Assembly: GCF_004208415.1 (NCBI RefSeq) | Contig: NZ_CP035758.1 | Coordinates: forward strand, 62,001-126,000 | Length of the DNA: 64,000 nt | Direction of reading: 5' to 3' | DNA from: Ktedonosporobacter rubrisoli | GTDB lineage: Bacteria; Chloroflexota; Ktedonobacteria; Ktedonobacterales; Ktedonobacteraceae | Part shown: positions 17,656-25,818 of the stretch, one piece after another | Layout of the letters: each line of letters starts with the position of its first letter | Numbering within the stretch: position 1 is the stretch's first letter | Made by a program: the position numbers and the translations under genes | Notes under the pieces: model-generated | The model's database searches: none | Told to the model about the DNA's origin: nothing | What the model saw: only the letters and a program-made list of their open reading frames with translations

Positions 17656-18189
17656 ATGAGTATAGATCAGCTCGAATTCCGCCAGACATTGGGGCGCTTT
17701 GCCTCCGGCGTAACTGTTATTACTACTCAACACCTGGATCAGCTTCATGGTACAACGGTCAGCTCTTTCTGTTCGCTGTCCTTAACTCCCCCTCTTGTCC
17801 TCGTTTGTATTGATCTTAATGCAACTATTTATGATCTTATTGCCGAGAGTGGAGTCTTTGGCGTTAACATTCTGGCCGAGCATGCAGAAACGCTCTCTCG
17901 GCATTTCGCTCGGCGCACACCCGACAAGTTCTCAAGCATCAACTATAGCCTGGGACAACTCGGTGTTCCCTTACTACAAGACGTTCTGGCAAGCCTGGAG
18001 TGCCAGGTAACTGCATGCTATCCCGGGGGAGACCATTCAATCTTTATTGGCGAGGTTGTCAATCTCCATACCAGGCCCCACAAGCAACCGCTACTCTTTT
18101 ATCGCAGTAAGTATGGACGTCTACACGATCCTGCCGCCAGTGCGATCACCGAGACTACACTACCGGTTCAAGAAATAAGGAGCATATGA
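17656..18189 (+). CDS. Flavin reductase, DIM6/NTAB family
   Basis: The 177-aa protein has the FMN-binding split-barrel of the HpaC/DszD-like reductases: RQTLGRFASGVTVITT at the start, TVSSFCSLSLTPPLVLVCI, and GVNILAEHAETLSRHFA. These enzymes reduce FMN with NAD(P)H for a partner monooxygenase. It lies 33 nt after the first reductase and its stop overlaps the region of the ABC ATPase start, so translation is probably coupled. The operon therefore carries two different flavin reductases. Confidence 0.88.
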   Translation: MSIDQLEFRQTLGRFASGVTVITTQHLDQLHGTTVSSFCSLSLTPPLVLVCIDLNATIYDLIAESGVFGVNILAEHAETLSRHFARRTPDKFSSINYSLGQLGVPLLQDVLASLECQVTACYPGGDHSIFIGEVVNLHTRPHKQPLLFYRSKYGRLHDPAASAITETTLPVQEIRSI

Positions 18190-18191
18190 AG

Positions 18192-19010
18192 ATGGGACAA
18201 CAGGATAGCAGCCAGATCGTTCGGGCTCATCATGTCTATCTGAACTATGGCCCGGCAGAAGCCCGCCGCGAGCAGCCTTCTGCCATTGTCGAGGATGCAA
18301 ATTTTTCCATCCAGGCTGGCGAGAAATTTGTAATTATTGGGCCTTCCGGCTGCGGCAAGACCACGCTCTTAAAAGCGCTAGGCGGATTTCTCCAGCCTCT
18401 ACAGGGCGAGATTCTCCTTAAAGGTCAGACTATCAAGCAACCCGGCCCTGATCGCGCTTTTGTCTTCCAGGATTTCGAGCAACTCTTCGCCTGGCGTACG
18501 GTCCAGGGAAACATCGTTTACGCGCTCCAGGCAGCCAAGCGCGTGCCCAAAAGCCAGGCCATCGAGCGTGCCCGTCATTATCTGGAATTGGTCCAGGTGC
18601 TTGGTGCCGCTGACAAATATCCGCACCAGCTCTCGGGCGGCATGAAGCAGCGCGCGGCGCTAGCACGTGCTCTGGCGCTGGAACCAGATATCTTACTGAT
18701 GGACGAGCCATTTGGCGCTCTGGATGCCATTACGCGCAATCAATTGCAACTAGAGCTCAATGAGATCTGGAAGCGGACCGGGGTTACGCTTGTGATGGTA
18801 ACGCACTCTATCCAGGAGGCGGTTTTTCTGGGTACGCATGTCATGGTCATGTCAGCTTCGCCAGGGCGAGTTCGCGAAATCGTCGATACAAGCCAGGCCG
18901 AGGAATTCGGCACCAGCGAATTCGATGAGGTCTCGAAGTACCTGCGCTCTCAGCTCATCCGCCGCGAATTGTCATCAGAACAGTCTAAGCAGTTGAGCGC
19001 AGTCGAATGA
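18192..19010 (+). CDS. ABC transporter ATP-binding protein, sulfonate/nitrate/taurine type
   Basis: The 272-aa ATPase has Walker A GPSGCGKTTLL near residue 55, Q-loop VFQDFEQLFAW, the signature LSGGMKQRAALARAL and Walker B ILLMDEPFGALD, with the switch THSIQEAVFLG. The sequence is SsuB/TauB-like and energises the adjacent permease. An ATG at 18186 sits only 3 nt after AAGGAG, so ATG 18192 (9 nt) is the better start. Confidence 0.9.
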   Translation: MGQQDSSQIVRAHHVYLNYGPAEARREQPSAIVEDANFSIQAGEKFVIIGPSGCGKTTLLKALGGFLQPLQGEILLKGQTIKQPGPDRAFVFQDFEQLFAWRTVQGNIVYALQAAKRVPKSQAIERARHYLELVQVLGAADKYPHQLSGGMKQRAALARALALEPDILLMDEPFGALDAITRNQLQLELNEIWKRTGVTLVMVTHSIQEAVFLGTHVMVMSASPGRVREIVDTSQAEEFGTSEFDEVSKYLRSQLIRRELSSEQSKQLSAVE

Positions 19011-19059
19011 ATCCGCTCCTACGTAGCCACCCACGCATCATATAGAGAAAGGAAATCTC

Positions 19060-19872
19060 GTGCAATCGGCCTATCCAAAGACCCATACATTACCCAAACC
19101 GCCAGCCTGGCTGCGCCAGCTCTTGCTTGGCATCGGCTTCTTAATCGCCTGGCAATTATACTCCAGCTTTAGCGGTACCAGTTCATTGCTCATCGCCTCA
19201 CCTCTTGCCACCTTGCAAGCGCTATATAGTGATATTGGCAATGGACAACTCATCAGCGCAACGCTTGTCTCGTTGCAAAATCTCGCCATTGGCATGGGCA
19301 CAGGTATTATCGTTGGCCTGCTTCTGGCCTCGCTCTCTACACTCTCGCACACCGGACATGATCTATTGATCCTCGTTACTTCGGTCTTTAGTCCTTTGCC
19401 TGGCATTGCCATCTTACCCCTGGCAATGCTCTGGTTCGGCCTGAATCCTGCTGCCATCATTTTTATAGTTGTTTTCGGTTCCATCTGGCCCATCTCTGCC
19501 AATACTGATACCGGTTTTCGCACGATTGGGGCAACGACGCGCATGGTGGCCCTCAATCTTGGGCTGAGCCGCATGCAAACCGTACGCGACGTTTTCTTGC
19601 CCGCTGCTTTGCCACATATTCTGGCTGGCCTGCGCCTGGCCTGGGCCTTTGGTTGGCGCGCTGTTGTGGGCGCCGAAATCGTCTTCGGCGTCGCTGGCTC
19701 CAATGGCGGGCTTGGTTGGTACATCAATAATGCGCGCTACTTTCTCAACCCACCAGCAATCTTTGCTGGCCTGGTCGTTATCTCTGTGCTTGGAATCCTA
19801 CTTGATCTATTCTTCCAGTGGGTTGAAGAGCAGACAATCGTTAAATGGGGGATGAAGCATACTCAGCATTAG
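19060..19872 (+). CDS. ABC transporter permease, sulfonate/nitrate/taurine type
   Basis: The 270-aa inner-membrane protein shows about six hydrophobic segments and the BPD_transp_1 EAA-like loop (RTIGATTRMVALNLGLSRMQTVRDVFLPAALPHILAG split over the cytosolic loop). It matches SsuC/TauC proteins and partners the ATPase upstream and the binding protein downstream. The start is a GTG at 19060 with AAAGGA upstream. Confidence 0.88.
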   Translation: MQSAYPKTHTLPKPPAWLRQLLLGIGFLIAWQLYSSFSGTSSLLIASPLATLQALYSDIGNGQLISATLVSLQNLAIGMGTGIIVGLLLASLSTLSHTGHDLLILVTSVFSPLPGIAILPLAMLWFGLNPAAIIFIVVFGSIWPISANTDTGFRTIGATTRMVALNLGLSRMQTVRDVFLPAALPHILAGLRLAWAFGWRAVVGAEIVFGVAGSNGGLGWYINNARYFLNPPAIFAGLVVISVLGILLDLFFQWVEEQTIVKWGMKHTQH

Positions 19873-19950
19873 ACAAGGCCAATTCAAGTAGAGCTACGCC
19901 TCGCTTCTCCATTTTCAGCGCGTATTCCAATTCTCATTAGGAGCACCTTT

Positions 19951-20946
19951 ATGCTTAGACGCCAGTTGGCACTTGCTCTTCTGCTTATCTTTCTCACCGT
20001 GTTCGTGAGCGCCTGCGGGGATGCGGCAAGCACGAGCTCAGGCTCAGCAGGAGCACCCGGTTCTTTCACTATTGTTTATCAACCAGGCTTGGGAGCTGTA
20101 ACCTTCATTACTTTGAAGCTGCAGAAGACGCTTGAAAAGCAATTTCCCAGTACAACTTTTTCCTGGAAAATCGTTAATAGCGGCTCGGCGGTCCGTGAGG
20201 CCGTACTCTCCGGACAGGCCCAACTCGGGACCCTGGGCATCTCACCTTTTCTCGTTGGCTGGGATAGAGGCATGGATTGGAGGGTATTACTCGCTACCAG
20301 CCGAAGCGATACCTGGCTAGTGGCAATGAATCCCAGGCTCAAGAGCCTTAAAGACTTCGGCCCCAACGACAAGATCGGTGTGGTAGCCCCCGATGCTCAA
20401 CAGGCTATTGTCCTGCGCAAAGCGGCTCAACAGCAGCTTGGCAATGCCCATGCTCTTGATAAAAATCTGGTAGCCATCTCTTCAGCTGATGGTGAGCAAG
20501 CTCTGCTGGCCGGACAGCTAGCCGCTAACTTCGCCGGTTCCCCATTCCAGGACCAGGAGGTTGCGGCAGGTGGACATATTGTATTGCACAGTACCGAACC
20601 CTTTGGCCCGGTAGGAGCTGGCTTGATCGCGCTGCCCGAAAGCTTCTATAACCGCTATCCAGCCTTCAGCAAAGCCATCTATCAGAACCTCCAGGAGGCC
20701 TCCAAATATGTGGCAGCACATCACGAGCAGGCGGCCCAATACCTGGCTGCCGATGCAGGTAGCGGCGGCAAAGGCACAGAGGCTCAGTTTAAAAAGCTGC
20801 TCGACGACAGAAATCTTGTCTTCGAGACGACTCCTTCAGGTCTGATTGCTTATGCCACTTTTATGCAATCTATCGGGCTAATCACCAAGGTTCCCCGCGT
20901 GGTAAACGAGCTAGAGTTACCAACAGTGGCCGGTACCGGAAGTTAG
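19951..20946 (+). CDS. ABC transporter substrate-binding lipoprotein (SsuA/TauA-like)
   Basis: The 331-aa protein has a lipoprotein signal (LALLLIFLTVFVSAC, lipidated Cys near residue 24) and a low-complexity Ser/Gly/Ala linker. A periplasmic-binding-protein type 2 domain with the NMT1/SsuA look follows: FTIVYQPGLGAVTF, GQAQLGTLGISPF. It should capture an organosulfur compound, or another sulfonate-like ligand, outside the membrane. AGGAG lies 6 nt before the ATG. Confidence 0.88.
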   Translation: MLRRQLALALLLIFLTVFVSACGDAASTSSGSAGAPGSFTIVYQPGLGAVTFITLKLQKTLEKQFPSTTFSWKIVNSGSAVREAVLSGQAQLGTLGISPFLVGWDRGMDWRVLLATSRSDTWLVAMNPRLKSLKDFGPNDKIGVVAPDAQQAIVLRKAAQQQLGNAHALDKNLVAISSADGEQALLAGQLAANFAGSPFQDQEVAAGGHIVLHSTEPFGPVGAGLIALPESFYNRYPAFSKAIYQNLQEASKYVAAHHEQAAQYLAADAGSGGKGTEAQFKKLLDDRNLVFETTPSGLIAYATFMQSIGLITKVPRVVNELELPTVAGTGS

Positions 20947-21044
20947 CATTTCTCTTTCAGCGGCTCGCATTTCCTGCCCATAATTTTTACGCATGAACAG
21001 GTTTCATGACTGATAAACACTATTTACAAGCAAAGGAGAGAGCG

Positions 21045-22406
21045 ATGAGCACAAAAAAAGGACAGATCAAGCTGGGAGCTTTCTTGATGAATACAGGCCA
21101 TCATGTTGCGGCCTGGAGACATCCCAACGCCTGGGCCGAGCATGGGCTGGAGTTTGCTCACTATAAACACCTGGCCCAGACTGCTGAACAAGCAAAGTTC
21201 GATATGGTCTTTCTGGCCGATGGCGTTGCGGTGCGTCGCAATCATGATCGCGCTTCGTTGAGCCGCTCCGGTCAGATCGTCCATTTTGAGCCCCTTACGT
21301 TATTGTCAGCGCTGGCAGCTGCAACCGAGCATATTGGTCTGGTTGCCACAGCCTCCACCACTTACAATGAGCCCTATCATATCGCGCGCAAGTTTGCCTC
21401 GTTGGACTATCTCAGCGCTGGCCGAGCCGGCTGGAATGTGGTGACTTCAGCTTCGGAAGCAGAGGCACATAATTTCAACCGTGAGACGCATATGGAGCAT
21501 GGGCTACGCTATGAGCGCGCTCAGGAGTTCTTGCAGGTAGTTAAGGGACTCTGGGATAGCTGGGATGATGATGCCTTCGTCCGCGACAAAGCTTCAGGTT
21601 TGTATTTCGAGCCTGATAAGCTGCATGTGCTCAACCACAAAGGGAAGCATTTCTCGGTCAAGGGACCACTCAATGTGGCGCGTCCTCCCCAGGGCTACCC
21701 GGTCATCGTCCAGGCCGGAGCGTCAGAAGATGGGCAAGAATTTGCGGCTCAGACAGCCGAGGTGATTTTTACAGCGCAACAAACGCTGCAAGAGGCGCAA
21801 GCATTCTATGCCGCTGTCAAAGGAAGATTAGCCAGATATGGCCGCACTCCCGATCAGCTCAAGATTATGCCCGGGGTCTTTCCGGTTGTTGGTCGCACGG
21901 AACAAGAGGCCAAAGAGAAGTACGACGAGCTCCAGAATCTGATCCATCCCTCTGTGGGTCTGGCGCTCCTTTCTGGAAACCTTGGAGGCTTCGACCTTTC
22001 TTCTTATCCCCTGGATGGTCCTTTGCCTGATTTACCGGAGACAAATCTCAATAAAAGCCGTCAGAAGCTAGTGACCGACCTGGCAAGGCGCGAAAATCTG
22101 ACTATTCGACAGCTCTACCAGGCCATCGCAGGAGCCCGTGGCCACTGGACAATCTGGGGAACTCCCCAACAGATCGCTGATCGATTGGAAGAGTGGTTTG
22201 TCAACGATGCCGCTGATGGCTTTAATATTATGCCACCTTACCTGCCTGCCGGGCTGCATGATTTTGTAGAGCTGGTCCTGCCCATCTTGCGCGAACGTGG
22301 CCTCTTCCGTACAGAGTACGAGGGCAGGACTCTGCGCGAGAATCTTGGCCTTGTGCGCCCGGCTAATCAGTTTAGCGCCAGGTCCGAAGAGAGAGCTTCA
22401 GCTTAA
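21045..22406 (+). CDS. FMNH2-dependent monooxygenase, NtaA/SnaA/DszA/SoxA family
   Basis: The 453-aa protein is a bacterial-luciferase-fold monooxygenase of the NTA/DszA family. It has LGAFLMNTGHHVAAWRHP at the start, FDMVFLADG, and LDYLSAGRAGWNVVTSASEAEAHNFNRE near residue 135, the strongest family signature. It also has VIVQAGASEDGQEFAA and GTPQQIADRLEEWF. It uses FMNH2 from the two reductases to oxidise its substrate, most likely cleaving a C-S bond given the transporter. ATG 21045 has AAGGAG 7 nt upstream; the earlier in-frame codon at 21006 lacks one. It is last in the operon. Confidence 0.9.
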   Translation: MSTKKGQIKLGAFLMNTGHHVAAWRHPNAWAEHGLEFAHYKHLAQTAEQAKFDMVFLADGVAVRRNHDRASLSRSGQIVHFEPLTLLSALAAATEHIGLVATASTTYNEPYHIARKFASLDYLSAGRAGWNVVTSASEAEAHNFNRETHMEHGLRYERAQEFLQVVKGLWDSWDDDAFVRDKASGLYFEPDKLHVLNHKGKHFSVKGPLNVARPPQGYPVIVQAGASEDGQEFAAQTAEVIFTAQQTLQEAQAFYAAVKGRLARYGRTPDQLKIMPGVFPVVGRTEQEAKEKYDELQNLIHPSVGLALLSGNLGGFDLSSYPLDGPLPDLPETNLNKSRQKLVTDLARRENLTIRQLYQAIAGARGHWTIWGTPQQIADRLEEWFVNDAADGFNIMPPYLPAGLHDFVELVLPILRERGLFRTEYEGRTLRENLGLVRPANQFSARSEERASA

Positions 22407-22421
22407 GCAAGCTCATCAAAA

Positions 22422-22446
22422 GCCTTCCCCTTTTTAAGGGGAGGGC
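22422..22446. terminator. Bidirectional terminator-like hairpin
   Basis: GCCTTCCCCTT (22422-22432) pairs with AAGGGGAGGGC (22436-22446), with one wobble and a TTT loop. It is placed between the convergent monooxygenase and SDR genes. Confidence 0.6.
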
Positions 22447-22483
22447 CTTCGATGGTATTAAGCAGCTTCGACTGAGCTCCCAT

Positions 22484-23236
22484 TTAAAAGGCCAGACGAC
22501 CTCCGTCGATGGGGATGACTGTTCCGGTAATATAGGAAGCCTCATCTGAACAGAGCCAGACGGCAGGCCAGACGATCTCCATAGGATCGGCCATACGACC
22601 CATTGGAGTAGCTTGTTCGAGCCTTTCGCGCACTCCTGGCTCGTGTGCCTGTCTGTCTTGAAACATCTCAGTTTGGGTCGGGCCAGGCGCAATGGCATTG
22701 ACGCGAATATTGTGTTTAGCGTAATCAAGAGCCGCAGCTTTAGTCAGGCCAATTACGCCATGCTTACTTGCCACATATGGCCCAATGCTATAGTTTGCTA
22801 CCAAACCGGCGACAGAGCTGGTATTGACGATGGCCCCACCACCGCTTTGCAGCATCGCGCGGATCTCATGCTTCATGGCCAGAAAAACCCCTTTGAGGTT
22901 AACCGCCAATGTTTGTTCGTACTCTTCAATACTCACCTCAGCAAGGGGATGACGCGCTGCATTAACCCCAGCATTGTTAAAGGCAATATCGAGCCGCCCA
23001 TAGGTCTCAAGAGTGGCGCTGACGAGATGTTCAACAGAGGTCTCGTCGGTAACATCTGTGGCAATTGCCAGCGCCTCAGCACCGCTAGCCTTGATCTCCT
23101 CAACGATCTTTTCATCTATATGGCGCGCTGCCAGAACAACAGTGCTCCCTTCCTGCGCAAATGTGCGAGCTGCAGCCAGGCCAATGCCTTTACTCGCCCC
23201 CACAACAAGCGCAATTTTTCCTTCCAGACGATGCAT
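22484..23236 (-). CDS. SDR-family NAD(P)-dependent oxidoreductase
   Basis: The 250-aa classical short-chain dehydrogenase has VVGASKGIGLAAA (cofactor loop), FNNAGVNAA, INTSSVAGLVANYSIGPYVASKHG (Ser, Tyr-x3-Lys catalytic set) and IAPGPTQTEMF. It is most like glucose or 3-oxoacyl reductase-type SDRs; the substrate is not identifiable. ATG 23236 has AAGG 8 nt upstream; the frame extends to 23272 without a site. It follows ribA on the same strand but is separated by about 110 nt. Confidence 0.88.
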   Translation of the reverse strand: MHRLEGKIALVVGASKGIGLAAARTFAQEGSTVVLAARHIDEKIVEEIKASGAEALAIATDVTDETSVEHLVSATLETYGRLDIAFNNAGVNAARHPLAEVSIEEYEQTLAVNLKGVFLAMKHEIRAMLQSGGGAIVNTSSVAGLVANYSIGPYVASKHGVIGLTKAAALDYAKHNIRVNAIAPGPTQTEMFQDRQAHEPGVRERLEQATPMGRMADPMEIVWPAVWLCSDEASYITGTVIPIDGGRLAF

Positions 23237-23347
23237 AGTCTTTACCTTTGCTATAGATGTTTGTCCTTTCACAGTGATCTCGCTTCCTCTCTCTATTTGC
23301 CGCTTGCTCTATACTCAAGAGAGGCCATTAGATGTATATCCTCCTAT

Positions 23348-24574
23348 TCAGGCATGGTGAGACTTTCCGTAGCTTCTGGCCTTATCAGCTTCTCTATACA
23401 GAGCTAGCGATTGGTCAAGCATATGGCCAAAGCGCCTTTGCTTGGTTTGCAGGTAGTCAAGATTGCTGGCTCCTGGTGTGATTTCTAGCGGAACACGTTT
23501 AGCCTGGATTCCTCCAGCTTGCAGGGCCTGTAACTTGTCAGGATTGTTAGTAAGCAGGCGAACCCGTTGCAAGCCCAGATCGCGCAGTATCTCCAGGGCT
23601 GTGCTATAATCACGCGCATCGGCCGGATAGCCTAGCAATTCGTTGGCCTCTATCGTGTCAAAGCCTTGCTCTTGCAAGGCATAAGCCTGCAACTTGCCGC
23701 CCAGGCCAATACCGCGCCCTTCCTGTGGAAGATAGAGTAGCACACCGCGTCCTTCACGCGCAATCTCGACCATGGCCGCATGCAGCTGGGCCTGGCAGTC
23801 GCAGCGCTGTGAACCGAAGATGTCCCCGGTAGCACAGGCCGAGTGCAGGCGCAACAGAGGCACATTACCCTCCTGATGCATATCGCCAAGCAGGAGAGCA
23901 AGATAGGGCAATCCTGTAGCAACTTCCTGGTAATGACGCAATTGAAAGGTTGCTAACGATGTAGGCAAATGCGTCTCTGTAATAAAGCTTACCCGATGTT
24001 CCTGTCGATAGCGCGCAACCGCATCTACAGTAATAAATCCAAGTTGCAAAAACTGCGCCAACTTATCTAGTAGCGCGGCCGATATCTCTTCGTTATGCGT
24101 CACGCCCAACTGATAGAACACAGCTCCCTCTTGTAGACCTGCGGTGCGCAATAGATCCAGTGCGGCCTCTGCGTAGCCGGCATGAGCCAGCGTACCTCCT
24201 GGATGTGCCTCCCACAGCGTAAGCTGCTGGGCCACAAGCGCCAGCCTGGAAGGTCTAAGAGGTAATGGCGGAGCCTGGAGTAGCGTGGCTATCACGCGTG
24301 CTGCTAGTTCGTTGTCTGGCTCGTCCCTGGCGTCCATCGCGCTCAAGCCCAGAACAGCCAATCGCTCTCGCGAAAGCACAAGTCCTGGCCTGCTTCCTGC
24401 GGCCTGGGAGAGCTGACTAAGCGTTTGCGCGCCTGCGAACTGGGCGGCCAGGCAGAGTACAGGCTCAGCCGCACCATCTCCGAGCAAGATCGCACTCCCC
24501 TGGCGTAAGGCGCTGGCCGCAGCAGTAATCGTCAATTGACGCTCGCCAGCTTCAATATGCTGTTGTATGTTCAT
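23348..24574 (-). CDS. ribA: GTP cyclohydrolase II with a degenerate DHBP-synthase-like N-domain
   Basis: The C-terminal half (residues about 195-395) is a complete RibA: RLHSACATGDIFGSQRCDC supplies the zinc cysteines (247, 258, 260), and LPQEGRGIGL and LTNNPDKLQAL follow. It opens GTP in the first step of riboflavin and deazaflavin synthesis. The N-terminal half aligns with RibB in RibBA fusions (HPGGTLAHAGYAEAALDL), but the catalytic acidic motif DDExRENEGD is replaced by GDGAAEPVL. DHBP synthase activity is therefore probably lost. It is in line with ribD and fbiC. AAGG sits only 3 nt before the ATG. Confidence 0.88.
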   Translation of the reverse strand: MNIQQHIEAGERQLTITAAASALRQGSAILLGDGAAEPVLCLAAQFAGAQTLSQLSQAAGSRPGLVLSRERLAVLGLSAMDARDEPDNELAARVIATLLQAPPLPLRPSRLALVAQQLTLWEAHPGGTLAHAGYAEAALDLLRTAGLQEGAVFYQLGVTHNEEISAALLDKLAQFLQLGFITVDAVARYRQEHRVSFITETHLPTSLATFQLRHYQEVATGLPYLALLLGDMHQEGNVPLLRLHSACATGDIFGSQRCDCQAQLHAAMVEIAREGRGVLLYLPQEGRGIGLGGKLQAYALQEQGFDTIEANELLGYPADARDYSTALEILRDLGLQRVRLLTNNPDKLQALQAGGIQAKRVPLEITPGASNLDYLQTKQRRFGHMLDQSLALYREADKARSYGKSHHA

Positions 24575-24658
24575 ATGCCTTTTTTATGTCATCACTACAC
24601 GAGGTAGAGAGTATTGTGTAAGACGTTTCTGGCTCATTGCCAGATGTATAGAGCCTGG

Positions 24659-25798
24659 CTAGCTGGTCGCATCATCCCGCTCTGGCAGGTCGCCCTCGAT
24701 CAGTACATCGCCCTCAATAATTTGCGTATGGACGTGCTCTAATATGCGTGCATCGCGCATCGCGGCCAGTCCCTGACCCCCAACTGGCGTATAGGCAGCG
24801 GCCCCGCCGATCAATTTAGGGGCAATAAAAGCGGCCACATGATCAATAAGCCCTTGATCAAATGCGCTACCCAGGAGACGATTGCCGCCTTCGAGCAGCA
24901 CATGCATCAAGCCACGCTGAGCAAGATCCTGCAAAACTGTCTGCAAATCGAGCTCCCTCTGGGCATTTTCCGGCAGAACTATCAGCTCAACGCCACAGGC
25001 TTGCAGGCGTTGTCTGCGCTCTGCGGAACAACTCTCACCGACAAAGACGTAGGTGCCTGCCGCTAGCTCAGGTTGGAGTAGCTTGCTATTTATGGGCAGA
25101 TCTCCGTTAGTGGAGAACACAACGCGTGCTGGACCCTGCCGGGGCGCCCGCGCATAAGCCTGTTGCTCGGCGCTCAGGCGCACATTGAGCATGGGATCAT
25201 CGCTACGGACTGTTCCAGCCCCGACCATAATAGCATCAACGCGATCGCGCAAATTATGGACCCAGATCCGCGCTTGCGGCCCACTAATCCAATAAGAATC
25301 TCCTGTTCTGGCGGCAAGCTTTCCATCAAGGGTCATGGCCCACTTGGCCGTCACATAAGGACGATTCCGTGTGATAAAGGTAGAGAAGGGGCGCACGATC
25401 GCGCGCGCCTCCTCCTCTTCTATGCCTACAACAACTTCGATCCCGGCCGAGCGCAGTTGAGCTATACCCAGCTCGCAGACGCGCGGATTGGGATCGCAGG
25501 TAGCCATAATGACCCGCCGTATCCCAGCCTCAATAATGGCCTGTGTACAAGGAGGTGTATGAATGGTTACGCAGCAGGGTTCAAGCGTTACGTAAAGGTC
25601 AGCTCCCCGCGCAAGTTCACCTGCCTCGCGCAAAGCGTGCACTTCGGCATGCGGCCCGTAGGGGGGCGAGGTTGCTCCCTTGCCCACAACTACATTATCG
25701 CGTACCACGACGGCGCCAACAGGAGGGCGTGGACTGGTTCGCCCTTCAACCGCGTGAGCACAGTCCAGCGCCTGGCGCATCGCTTCTCTGTCATCCAT
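24659..25798 (-). CDS. ribD: Riboflavin biosynthesis deaminase/reductase
   Basis: The 379-aa bifunctional enzyme has an N-terminal cytidine-deaminase-fold domain (GPHAEVHAL and PCCVTIHTPPC, zinc site). A C-terminal DHFR-like reductase domain follows (YVTAKWAMTLDGKLAARTGDSYWISG, VHNLRDRVDAIMVGAGTV, LLEGGNRLLGS). It converts the GTP cyclohydrolase II product to the ribitylaminouracil phosphate. AGGAGG lies 8 nt before ATG 25798, and the gene starts 20 nt after the fbiC stop, so the two are almost certainly cotranscribed. Confidence 0.92.
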   Translation of the reverse strand: MDDREAMRQALDCAHAVEGRTSPRPPVGAVVVRDNVVVGKGATSPPYGPHAEVHALREAGELARGADLYVTLEPCCVTIHTPPCTQAIIEAGIRRVIMATCDPNPRVCELGIAQLRSAGIEVVVGIEEEEARAIVRPFSTFITRNRPYVTAKWAMTLDGKLAARTGDSYWISGPQARIWVHNLRDRVDAIMVGAGTVRSDDPMLNVRLSAEQQAYARAPRQGPARVVFSTNGDLPINSKLLQPELAAGTYVFVGESCSAERRQRLQACGVELIVLPENAQRELDLQTVLQDLAQRGLMHVLLEGGNRLLGSAFDQGLIDHVAAFIAPKLIGGAAAYTPVGGQGLAAMRDARILEHVHTQIIEGDVLIEGDLPERDDATS

Positions 25799-25818
25799 TC
25801 AGCAGGCCTCCTTCCAGA

